Below, in pieces: positions 1 through 6,766 of a stretch of DNA of 24,787 bases (position 1 is its first letter; every line of letters starts with the position of its first letter). The stretch is from Nitrospira sp. UBA5698 (GTDB taxonomy: Bacteria > Nitrospirota > Nitrospiria > Nitrospirales > Nitrospiraceae). The notes below the pieces were generated by a model that was given only the letters and a program-made list of their open reading frames with translations, did not search any database and was not told the DNA's origin. The stretch spans positions 1-24,787 of the forward strand of contig DIHK01000045.1 in the NCBI GenBank assembly GCA_002420115.1, in the 5' to 3' direction. A program made the translations under genes and the position numbers.

Positions 1-14
1 TCGCCAAGCCTTCG

Positions 15-44
15 TTGACAATCTAAATGATCGACACCTATAAT
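15..44 (+). promoter_or_regulatory. Consensus sigma70-type promoter of the oxidoreductase operon
   Basis: The -35 hexamer TTGACA (15-20) and -10 hexamer TATAAT (39-44) both match the housekeeping consensus exactly, with an 18-bp spacer. The start of transcription would be near 51, giving a leader of about 215 nt before the first clear gene at 266. No convincing gene lies between, so the promoter most likely serves the five-subunit operon, or a small RNA encoded in the leader. Confidence 0.6.
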
Positions 45-265
45 GAACTGCCTTCGCTAGTATTATCGTGCCCTCCCAATTTGTGACTAGAAGGGGCAAA
101 AGACCTAAATTATCTAACTCGGCAGTGCCCCGAAATCTCCTTCGCGTGGGGCTTCTGTGGTCTTGCAGAGGGGTAGGCAAAGAGCTTAAAGTGGTTAAAC
201 GAACCACGTGTATAAAAATGGTGTTTTTTCATAAACCTTTATTTTTATTCGGAGTGTAGGTTGCG
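45..265 (+). promoter_or_regulatory. Long structured 5' leader with competing pairings
   Basis: No credible coding frame is seen; the 63-codon frame at 68-259 has no ribosome site and unusual composition. Several GC-rich segments can pair in mutually exclusive ways: TGCCC (69-73) with GGGCA (94-98); GGGGCA (93-98) with TGCCCC (126-131); GCCCC (127-131) with GGGGC (148-152). Further on, GTGGTT (191-196) pairs with AACCAC (202-207), followed by a T-run near 223-229. This layout suits a regulatory leader or a small RNA, but it does not match any riboswitch class I can recognise. A GGAG at 251-254 is the likely ribosome site for the gene at 266. Confidence 0.4.
191..207. repeat. Perfect 6-bp inverted repeat in the leader
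   Basis: GTGGTT, a 5-nt spacer, then AACCAC. It lies just before an A/T-rich TATAAA (211-216), so it could be either a protein operator next to a second weak promoter or an RNA hairpin in the leader. The sequence alone does not decide between them. Confidence 0.35.
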
Positions 266-901
266 ATGAGTGACTATCGTGTGCTTCCAGGCCCCGAACA
301 CTTTCTTCCCCCGGCTGCCGCAAGTATGGGAATTAGCTTGCCCAATCCAGGAGAAGCTCATATTAATGGTATCATCACTTCGGAAGATAAGGCCTATGAA
401 GAGGCTGCTCGCCAATTTTTGATGGCCAAGGTTCCAACTATCTTCCCAGGGCCGCTCGTTCTATGGGCGTGGAATGAGAAGGCTGCTAAGAAAGCCACGG
501 CTGTTCGCCATCTCTTCAATACCCTGAAGGAATGCGTACAGTCTGGGCAAAAACCGATGCTGATTCCTATGCCCGACTATCGGCCCAAATATCCCAAGAT
601 CAATCCAGAAGTTGAGATCAATCCGAATCACCCGAATTTGACAATCTGGCATAATAAGATTGATTGTTGCATGTTCATCGGCGTTCATTGCCACCAGGCC
701 AATCTATCACTGAAGATCATTCGTGGAGGCACCTCCTGCTATACCATCGCCATGTGTGCCCAGGCAGGTCACGAAGACGCAATGCTCTCATTCCGCGATG
801 CCTCGGTCGAGAAGATTATGAGATTAGCCGATACTGTAAAACGATTGAAAGGGACGGTCCAACCACGGCTGACATCAGCCAAGAATGGGGCTTCAAGTTA
901 A
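266..901 (+). CDS. 2-oxoacid:ferredoxin oxidoreductase epsilon-like subunit (CO dehydrogenase beta/epsilon family)
   Basis: The 211-residue protein resembles the CO dehydrogenase beta / acetyl-CoA synthase epsilon family, a nucleotide-binding-like fold. Members of this type accompany five-subunit pyruvate or 2-oxoglutarate:ferredoxin oxidoreductases in Hydrogenobacter (PorE/ForE) and Nitrospira. The central segment (about residues 133-170) is Cys/His-rich and followed by a small-residue-rich stretch. The role of this subunit is not well established; it is thought to support assembly or electron transfer of the complex. It is the first gene of the operon, with GGAG 11 nt upstream of the start and 44 nt before the alpha gene. 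The assignment rests mainly on context and overall resemblance; no catalytic motif can be pointed to. Confidence 0.75.
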   Translation: MSDYRVLPGPEHFLPPAAASMGISLPNPGEAHINGIITSEDKAYEEAARQFLMAKVPTIFPGPLVLWAWNEKAAKKATAVRHLFNTLKECVQSGQKPMLIPMPDYRPKYPKINPEVEINPNHPNLTIWHNKIDCCMFIGVHCHQANLSLKIIRGGTSCYTIAMCAQAGHEDAMLSFRDASVEKIMRLADTVKRLKGTVQPRLTSAKNGASS

Positions 902-945
902 CTGCTTGCCCCTGCGAACGATAGCATGACAAGGAGGCTGAACTT

Positions 946-2157
946 ATGGCGGATACACACTCAATCATTGGAACCAAAAATAAAAAAGGCCAGACGTATA
1001 CAGATACCTGGAAAATGATGAACGAGGCGCCGCGGACGCCTTCCTTCTACACGGGCAGCGAAGTCATCAAAGAAGCCATCCGCCGGGCAAGCTGCGATGT
1101 CATGATCGCCTACCCAATCACGCCGCAGAGTGAAGCCGCCGCATTGATCGGCGAGTTATTTGCCGAAGGCTATATCGGGGACTACTTCCGTGGAGAGAGT
1201 GAGTTTGCCGTGATGTCGCAATGCGCAGGTGCATCATTCGGTGGAGCCCGCGTGTTTACGACAACAGCAGGCCCTGGCACCATGCGAGCCATGGAAAATT
1301 TTCCGATGTGGGCTGGTGCCCGGTTGCCGATTCAGATGATTGTGACGTGTCGAGGAATCAACTCACCGCTTTCAATTCAACCGGATACGCTTGAAATTGC
1401 GTATCTTCTGAATACCGGCATGCTGGTGTGGCATGCGGAGACCGCTCAAGATTTTTTTGATTGGATTCTGAAGGGATACATCGTGTCTGAGGAGCCTGAC
1501 GTACACCTTCCGCTCGCACTATGTTGTGACGGTTTTTTTGTCACACATACAAAAGATGTGGTGAACCTCACACCAGCCGATATGTGCCTCCCTCCCTATG
1601 ATCCCTATCGATCGCCTGTGCCATGTATGGATATGGAATGTCCTCCCGTGCGCATGATGCGTGATCCATTTGTTATGAAGAGCAACTACATCAGTTACGC
1701 AACCCATGCGAGCTGGCAACAAGAGATATGGGCCGCGGTTGAACGCTCCCGTAAGCACACGATCCATTGGCTGAATGGCCTGGTCGATACGGAGAATACG
1801 GATGCGGACATCGTGATTGTGGCTTCAGGTACGGCTGTTTCACAGGGTCGTGAGGCTATCCGCATGCTGGAAGATGAAGGTGTGCGATGCGGCCTCGTGA
1901 AGGTAAAGGCATTACGCCCGTGGCCCGAGGAAGAGATTCGAGAGGCTACCAAGAACGCAAAACACATTTTTGTACCGGAATTCAATGTAACAGGATGGCT
2001 GGCAAAAGAAATTCGAGCTACAGTTCCAAACTCCCAGCGTGTCCATGCCGGCCCGCACGTCTGCGGCGGAATGACCATGCCGCCCGAGATTATCGTGTCG
2101 GAAATCAAGACCGCCCTAGGGATGAAAACCTTCTCCATGGCTGGTCGTGGAAGCTGA
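946..2157 (+). CDS. 2-oxoacid:ferredoxin oxidoreductase alpha subunit (PorA/ForA type)
   Basis: This 403-residue subunit carries the pyrimidine-binding transketolase-like domain of pyruvate or 2-oxoglutarate:ferredoxin oxidoreductase. The hallmark YPITP is at residues 56-60, followed by the conserved GESEF and TTAGPG segments (about 85-112). A C-terminal transketolase-like domain (about 285-390) includes the conserved KALRPWPEEEI stretch. In autotrophs using the reductive TCA cycle the enzyme runs in the carboxylating direction (acetyl-CoA to pyruvate, or succinyl-CoA to 2-oxoglutarate) with reduced ferredoxin. The sequence does not settle which substrate is used. A strong AAGGAGG (931-937) precedes the ATG. 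An N-terminal extension of about 30 residues precedes the conserved domain. Confidence 0.9.
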   Translation: MADTHSIIGTKNKKGQTYTDTWKMMNEAPRTPSFYTGSEVIKEAIRRASCDVMIAYPITPQSEAAALIGELFAEGYIGDYFRGESEFAVMSQCAGASFGGARVFTTTAGPGTMRAMENFPMWAGARLPIQMIVTCRGINSPLSIQPDTLEIAYLLNTGMLVWHAETAQDFFDWILKGYIVSEEPDVHLPLALCCDGFFVTHTKDVVNLTPADMCLPPYDPYRSPVPCMDMECPPVRMMRDPFVMKSNYISYATHASWQQEIWAAVERSRKHTIHWLNGLVDTENTDADIVIVASGTAVSQGREAIRMLEDEGVRCGLVKVKALRPWPEEEIREATKNAKHIFVPEFNVTGWLAKEIRATVPNSQRVHAGPHVCGGMTMPPEIIVSEIKTALGMKTFSMAGRGS

Positions 2158-2210
2158 GACCCTTGAACTTCGAACCTGTGCGCCCTAACAAGCGATACTG
2201 AGGAGGATAT

Positions 2211-3119
2211 ATGAGCAAAGAGCGTATACAAATCTCCGAAGCCTTATACGACATTATGCCGTCGGACTATCAAGACCTTGTGAAGAGTGCAACCTACGGC
2301 AAAGAAGATCGTGGGTGGAAAGATATCGGAACTTCAAAGGAACTGATTGAACAGCACTCACTATGTGCTGGGTGTCCAGAATCAATGGCTTTCCGGTACA
2401 TTTTAGCTTCGCTGCCGAATCCAGAAGATACGGTAATGGTTGGGTCCACCGGCTGTACAAGTTTGGTCTTCCCGATGGTTGCCGTCCATAACATCCATTC
2501 GCTGTTCGGAAATCAGAACGCAATCGCATCCGGCCTGAAACGTGCGCTCAGTGTTCGATTCCCCGGCAGAGTGAAAGATGTCGTAGTCCTTGCTGGTGAC
2601 GGAGCCACCGTCGACATCGGCTTGGATATGACCTTACAGGCCTGGTTCCGTCAGGAAAAGTTCACCACGATCTGCTTCGATAACGAACTCTACGCCAACA
2701 CTGGCGGCCAAGAAAGTGGACTCATGCAGAAGGGGTTCGTAGCAAAAATGGCTCCGGTTGGTAAGCTATTCGATAAGGTACGGCTACCTGAGATCGCCCG
2801 CGAGTCCGGGTGCCATTATGTTGTCAATTGCACAGTCAGCAAGCCATCGCTCGTTGAAAAGGTCATCCGAAACGCAGTGCATGTCGCCCGAGAAATCGGC
2901 CCGACCTATCTCCAGCTTTATACGCCATGCATTCTTGAAATTGGCAAGAACAGCATGGAGGGGTTACAGGAAATGCGCGATTCGGAAAAGCCGGCTGAAC
3001 GGTTTGCGTACAAAGAGTACATCAGCGAACCAGCCAAACAATTGCTAGCCGAATTGGCAACCAAGGATAAAGAGCGGAAAGCAGCAGCCAAACAGCTAGC
3101 AGGACAAGCATCTGCATAG
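2211..3119 (+). CDS. 2-oxoacid:ferredoxin oxidoreductase beta subunit (PorB/ForB type, TPP-binding)
   Basis: This 302-residue subunit binds thiamine diphosphate and an iron-sulfur cluster. The TPP/Mg signature starts at GDG (129-131) and ends with DNELYANTGGQ (157-167), the usual DN-x2-Y-x2-TG-x-Q form. Cysteines at 52, 55, 82 and 240 fit the four ligands of the [4Fe-4S] cluster next to TPP. The Lys/Ala-rich C-terminal tail (about 275-302) looks like an extra helix. The gene has a GAGGAGG ribosome site, sits 53 nt after the alpha gene and 18 nt before the gamma gene. It acts with the alpha subunit in decarboxylating or carboxylating the 2-oxoacid and passes electrons toward the ferredoxin-like subunit. 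Confidence 0.92.
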   Translation: MSKERIQISEALYDIMPSDYQDLVKSATYGKEDRGWKDIGTSKELIEQHSLCAGCPESMAFRYILASLPNPEDTVMVGSTGCTSLVFPMVAVHNIHSLFGNQNAIASGLKRALSVRFPGRVKDVVVLAGDGATVDIGLDMTLQAWFRQEKFTTICFDNELYANTGGQESGLMQKGFVAKMAPVGKLFDKVRLPEIARESGCHYVVNCTVSKPSLVEKVIRNAVHVAREIGPTYLQLYTPCILEIGKNSMEGLQEMRDSEKPAERFAYKEYISEPAKQLLAELATKDKERKAAAKQLAGQASA

Positions 3120-3137
3120 TTTAGACCGGAGGCAGAC

Positions 3138-3845
3138 ATGATTAAGAGACGATTGAACATCCGGATGTCGGGCTTAGGCGGACAAGGTGCGGTTACAGCA
3201 GCACATGTCCTGGCTATGGCTGCGAACCGAGATGGTAAGTTCTCCATCTCCAACCCGTTTTTCGGCGCAGAGAAACGCATGGCGCCGGCAGAGAGCTATT
3301 GCCGCATTGGAATTGAGAGAATCTATGACCGTGGCGAGTTGGTATTCCCGGATGTTATTCAGGTTTTTCATCCTCAAGTGATCACCATGGGGAAAAGTTA
3401 CACCATGCCGTTTTACTCAGGTGTAAAAGAAGGCGGCGTCGTCATCATCAATTCTGCGCAGCCGTTACTATCCAATGAGGATGTGGATCGGCTCAAGGAC
3501 TTGAACGTCGCCGTGTTTTACATCGCTGGTACCGAGTTGGCCATTGAGGTAGCTGGTACCGAGCTGTCGACGAATATGGCGATGATCGGTTCTGTCTCAG
3601 GCATTACCAAATGTGTCTCAATGGCAGCCCTCGACGGTGCGCTCCAGGAGCGGTTTGGAAAGAAATTTGTGGCCTCCGGAGGAACCGCCTCCTTAGACGA
3701 AGCCATCAAGAAGAAATTTGCCAAGAAGGAAATGTTATTAGCCAAGAACTTGGCCACTGTTAAAGCAGCCTACGAAATTGCCAGTGAATGGGCTGACAAA
3801 AACAAGATCGAGCTGCGCGTTGGCGATCCTGCTGTCGCAGCGTAA
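3138..3845 (+). CDS. 2-oxoacid:ferredoxin oxidoreductase gamma subunit (PorG/ForG type)
   Basis: The 235-residue protein starts with the family signature GLGGQG (residues 12-17) followed by VTAAHVLA, as in gamma subunits of pyruvate and 2-oxoglutarate:ferredoxin oxidoreductases. It then shows the conserved region around SNPFFGAEKRMAPAE (38-52). In characterised enzymes this domain takes part in CoA binding and release of the acyl-CoA. GGAGG (3128-3132) lies 5 nt before the ATG. The gene is 18 nt after the beta gene and 18 nt before the ferredoxin-like gene, so the subunits are probably made from one transcript. The C-terminal 40 residues are Lys/Ala-rich and helical in character. Confidence 0.9.
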   Translation: MIKRRLNIRMSGLGGQGAVTAAHVLAMAANRDGKFSISNPFFGAEKRMAPAESYCRIGIERIYDRGELVFPDVIQVFHPQVITMGKSYTMPFYSGVKEGGVVIINSAQPLLSNEDVDRLKDLNVAVFYIAGTELAIEVAGTELSTNMAMIGSVSGITKCVSMAALDGALQERFGKKFVASGGTASLDEAIKKKFAKKEMLLAKNLATVKAAYEIASEWADKNKIELRVGDPAVAA

Positions 3846-3863
3846 GAGAAGGAATCACATTGC

Positions 3864-4142
3864 ATGTATAACGTCGCGCAAGTTATCGATGAAAAATGCA
3901 CAGCGAAGAAAGGTTGCCGGCTGTGTATCATGTACTGTCCTGAAGCAAACTGTCTGGACTTAAACACCAACAAGATGGTGGCGGAAGTCGTTATCGACCG
4001 TTGTAAAGGTTGCGAACTCTGCGTCATCGTATGTGATGCAGCCAAACATTTCGCCATCACCATGCAGGCCGTCAGTGCCACAGGACAACTGATGACCAAA
4101 AAAGGTGAATCTGCAGCGTTAGGACAGGCCTACCAGGGCTGA
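3864..4142 (+). CDS. 2-oxoacid:ferredoxin oxidoreductase delta subunit, 2[4Fe-4S] ferredoxin-like
   Basis: This 92-residue protein is a bacterial-type ferredoxin subunit that carries electrons between the TPP centre and soluble ferredoxin. The second motif is regular: C47-x2-C50-x2-C53-x3-C57. The first is C12-x5-C18-x2-C21-x3-C25-Pro, three residues longer than usual between its first two cysteines. Asp58 replaces the proline usual after the last cysteine. An extra cysteine is at 30. These features may tune redox potential, but that is inference. AAGGA (3849-3853) is the ribosome site. It is the last gene of the operon, 19 nt before an intrinsic terminator. Confidence 0.88.
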   Translation: MYNVAQVIDEKCTAKKGCRLCIMYCPEANCLDLNTNKMVAEVVIDRCKGCELCVIVCDAAKHFAITMQAVSATGQLMTKKGESAALGQAYQG

Positions 4143-4161
4143 ACGATATTGGGTTGAATTC

Positions 4162-4196
4162 AAAAGCCCCATAGCGCCAACGCTATGGGGCTTTTT
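4162..4196 (+). terminator. Strong intrinsic terminator of the oxidoreductase operon
   Basis: A perfect 15-bp stem (4162-4176 with 4181-4195) closes a CCAA loop and ends in a T-run. The A-run on the 5' side would also let it work on the opposite strand. Confidence 0.93.
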
Positions 4197-4221
4197 ATTG
4201 GCGTCCCCCTAAGGTACTTAC

Positions 4222-4491
4222 ATGGAACATGAAGATAACGTAATCAACGAACTCCTGAGAGAGATTGCTGGATTGATTAATGAGTACCCTCGAGCCATTG
4301 AGCGTCGAGCAGCGGTAATTGATGCCACAGGTAAAGACCCCGATCTTGTCGATAAGCTAGTCAAGGCAGCTGACACCATGCGCGACAGTGGAAATCTTTA
4401 CCTCACATGGGCGAAGCACTATGCTGCATTAGCAGAGGGCAACACAGATGCCTCCTCGGATGAAGACGAGACCGAGGACTTTGACATTTAA
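4222..4491 (+). CDS. Small acidic hypothetical protein
   Basis: I do not recognise this 89-residue protein. It is predicted mostly helical up to about residue 72 and ends in a very acidic, disordered-looking tail (about residues 74-89, nearly all Asp, Glu and Ser). It has no signal peptide or membrane segment, so it is probably cytoplasmic. It lies in the 360 bp between the operon terminator and tRNA-Asn. The ribosome site is weak (TAAGG, about 6 nt from the ATG). The codon pattern and the solid reading frame make it a likely real gene. A small adaptor or nucleic-acid-binding role would be only a guess. Confidence 0.6.
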   Translation: MEHEDNVINELLREIAGLINEYPRAIERRAAVIDATGKDPDLVDKLVKAADTMRDSGNLYLTWAKHYAALAEGNTDASSDEDETEDFDI

Positions 4492-4518
4492 AAAATCTCC
4501 CTATTCCACAAAAAGTTT

Positions 4519-4527
4519 TGCTAAAAT
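4519..4527 (+). promoter_or_regulatory. Possible extended -10 promoter of tRNA-Asn
   Basis: TG, one base, then TAAAAT forms an extended -10 element 28 nt before the tRNA 5' end. No good -35 hexamer is seen at the expected distance, which extended -10 promoters can tolerate. Confidence 0.35.
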
Positions 4528-4554
4528 ACACTTCTCATTGAATAACACTTCTGT

Positions 4555-4630
4555 TCCCCGGTAGCTCAGTTGGTAGAGCAGCCGGCTGTTAACCGGCTGG
4601 TCGCAGGTTCGAGTCCTGCCCGGGGAGCCA
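4555..4630 (+). tRNA. tRNA-Asn (anticodon GUU)
   Basis: The cloverleaf is complete. The acceptor stem is TCCCCGG (4555-4561) with CCGGGGA (4620-4626). The D-loop contains AGCTCAGTTGGTAGAGC. The anticodon stem is GCCGG/CCGGC, with loop CTGTTAA and anticodon GTT at 4588-4590. The T-arm GCAGG-TTCGAGT-CCTGC occupies 4603-4619. The discriminator is G and the CCA end is encoded (4628-4630). No copy of its 3' end is seen nearby, so there is no sign of an integrated element using it. Confidence 0.97.
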
Positions 4631-4858
4631 CTACACTCTCATCACAACAAATTCTCCTCCTTTTTGCCGTAGGATCTCACCTCTCGGGTGGTCTTCCTGG
4701 TCAGCCCTTGGTTAATCATGGCCTAGTGGCGATATCCTAATTATATACCGGCTTGTCGGAGTGCAACAGAAATCCGCTGCTCCTCCTTAACCAGAACAAC
4801 ATGAGATCCTTTCGCACGGCTGTTCAGACTCGCACCTATCTTGGTGGTGATACACGCT

Positions 4859-5479
4859 CTATCTTGTCCGTCCTGCCACTCCACTTTTCAGAACAATTTC
4901 GCAAATATGATCCAGGCGCTCAATGTGTTCGTATGCAGCCCAGGGATCCATAGCCACCGCACACACGCCGTGATTCGCCTGGCCCACAATATCAAATGCG
5001 ATCATGCCATCACCCTGCAACCCAAAACACTCTGACGTCGCATCAGCCAGTTCACGGGACAATGCCGGAAAGGCAGGAACCGTCCGGCCCACTCGTGTAT
5101 AGCGTGAAATTTCAGGAAATTCGGCACTGATAGCCTGAAGGTCAATCCCGGCATAAATGGCGGCCACCACATGGGTTGCATGCACATGGACGACGGTTCG
5201 TGTGCGTTTGGAGTCCCGCTGCAGATTCCAATGCATCCAGAGTTCTCCGGATGGCTTCTGTTGTTCGTTGACTTTTGGTACGCGCAGACCGGTCTCAGGA
5301 TCACTGACAATCTCCAATCGAACCACATGTTCAGGGTGTACGATCGTCTTGCGCCAACCGGATGGGGTGATATACAAGTACCGGCCTTCCCGCTTTTTCA
5401 TACTGATATTGCCGTCCCTCGTGGTAATCCACCCTCTCTCATAGCAACGTCTCATGACATCCCCTATAGCCGTGAGCAT
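4859..5479 (-). CDS. Class II aldolase/adducin family protein
   Basis: The 206-residue protein belongs to the zinc-dependent class II aldolase/adducin fold (L-fuculose-1-phosphate aldolase, L-ribulose-5-phosphate epimerase, methylthioribulose-1-phosphate dehydratase). Visible motifs are GNIS (residues 23-26), TPSG (38-41) for phosphate binding, Glu79 at the usual catalytic acid position, metal ligands in HVHATH (98-103), and NHGV (about 168-171). The substrate cannot be told from sequence. GGAGGG lies close to the ATG (3-nt spacing), so a slightly later start at residue 9 is possible. The gene converges on tRNA-Asn and diverges from the hydrolase gene at 5606. That 126-bp divergent gap contains a TTGACA (5528-5533) facing the hydrolase gene. 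Confidence 0.88.
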   Translation of the reverse strand: MLTAIGDVMRRCYERGWITTRDGNISMKKREGRYLYITPSGWRKTIVHPEHVVRLEIVSDPETGLRVPKVNEQQKPSGELWMHWNLQRDSKRTRTVVHVHATHVVAAIYAGIDLQAISAEFPEISRYTRVGRTVPAFPALSRELADATSECFGLQGDGMIAFDIVGQANHGVCAVAMDPWAAYEHIERLDHICEIVLKSGVAGRTR

Positions 5480-5605
5480 AATCCCTCCGCTAGAATGTTC
5501 ACCTGAGCGCAGTCCATATCTTACTTATTGACACGATAATAAATTGACGCTACGGCTCTCCACACCTCATCCGCCTCAGGAAGGAAGCGTACCATACTTG
5601 ATACT

Positions 5606-6619
5606 ATGATGAACCCTACCGTGATGGAACTGGCATTGTCCTTTCAGCCTCCACTGCCCCTCAAAAATGCTCATCTCATGACCCTCATACCCCGTTATGT
5701 GCCGCGAGAGACATCTCTGGCAAACATGCCTCAGGAATCGCGATTCTTTTCCGTTGCGCCACAGTCACAGCTTCAAGGATTCTGCCATTGGCGGGACGAT
5801 CGCAAGGCCTTTCCCACTGTCGTCCTGGTCCATGGCTTAGAAGGCTCCAGCGAGTCGCGATACATGCGGGGGATCGCAGCCAAGGCCTTCCATGCTGGGT
5901 TCAACGTCATCCGCCTGAACCAACGAACCTGCGGTGGAACCGAACACCTTTCTCCGACGCTCTACAACAGTGGTCTTAGTAGTGATTACCGGGCTATCGT
6001 GAAGGAACTTATTCACCATGATGGTCTCGATCGAGTCTGGCTGGTCGGCTATTCCATGGGTGGCAACCTTGTGCTCAAAGCGGCTGGCGAGCTAGGATGG
6101 ACTGAGCCGTCTTTGGCCGGAGTGGCCGCCGTATGTCCGAACATCAACCCGACCATCTGCGCCCGTGCCCTGGAAGAGCCGCGCAATTGGATTTATCACC
6201 GTCATTTCGTCACAAGGCTGAAAGCGCGCTTACGACGAAAGGCCTCCCTATTCCCAGGGAAATGGGATCTCTCCATACTTGACCACATCACCACCATTAG
6301 CGAATTCGATGACTGCTATACCGCCCGGGACGGGGGTTATCGAGACGGCGCCGACTATTACGATCGGGCTGGATCGCGACACGTGCTCAATAATATCGCG
6401 GTGCCGACTCTTATCATCACGGCACAAGACGATCCATTCATTCCCTATACCATGTTCACCGAAGAGAAGATTCAGGAGCACCTCCAGATCGCTGTGGTCG
6501 CGCCGCATTATGGGGGACATTGTGGGTTCTACCAGGGCCGACGCCAAGGGGAAGATCCCTACTGGGCGGAGAACCGAATCCTGGATTTTTTATGCGGCAT
6601 GCGATTGAGCCGGTCATGA
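5606..6619 (+). CDS. YheT-family alpha/beta hydrolase
   Basis: This 337-residue protein matches the YheT/COG0429 alpha/beta-hydrolase family. It has the N-terminal NAHLMTLIPRYVPR-type segment (21-34), oxyanion-region VHGLEGSS (75-82), nucleophile elbow GYSMGG with Ser150, an acid in AQDDPFIP (Asp275 or Asp276), and His305 in GGHCGF. Family members are cytoplasmic esterase-like enzymes of uncertain substrate. Two ATG codons lie in tandem at the start, and the nearest purine-rich run (AGGAAGGAAG) is about 18 nt upstream, so initiation is slightly uncertain. The gene converges on pafA; the 147 bp between them shows no clear terminator. Confidence 0.88.
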   Translation: MMNPTVMELALSFQPPLPLKNAHLMTLIPRYVPRETSLANMPQESRFFSVAPQSQLQGFCHWRDDRKAFPTVVLVHGLEGSSESRYMRGIAAKAFHAGFNVIRLNQRTCGGTEHLSPTLYNSGLSSDYRAIVKELIHHDGLDRVWLVGYSMGGNLVLKAAGELGWTEPSLAGVAAVCPNINPTICARALEEPRNWIYHRHFVTRLKARLRRKASLFPGKWDLSILDHITTISEFDDCYTARDGGYRDGADYYDRAGSRHVLNNIAVPTLIITAQDDPFIPYTMFTEEKIQEHLQIAVVAPHYGGHCGFYQGRRQGEDPYWAENRILDFLCGMRLSRS

Positions 6620-6766
6620 AGGCATGAGTGATACCACCCTGCTACTGCCAAGACCTACCGACAACACCCTCCACGCGCTGAGCTGAGAGTGCCGCAGGCA
6701 AACTGCCCCCTACCGGAGAAAACTGAAGCCACAATTGAGAATAACCGTCGTATGGGAGGGAGGCAG

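Noticed and set aside
68..259. 63-codon frame ahead of the oxidoreductase operon
   Set aside because: No ribosome site and non-protein-like composition; it lies in the leader downstream of a perfect promoter.
1695..2231. 178-codon minus-strand frame inside the alpha-subunit gene
   Set aside because: Opposite-strand shadow of a well-supported gene; it matches no known family.
4555..4630. tRNA-Asn as integration site of a mobile island
   Set aside because: No second copy of the tRNA 3' end and no integrase gene in the window.
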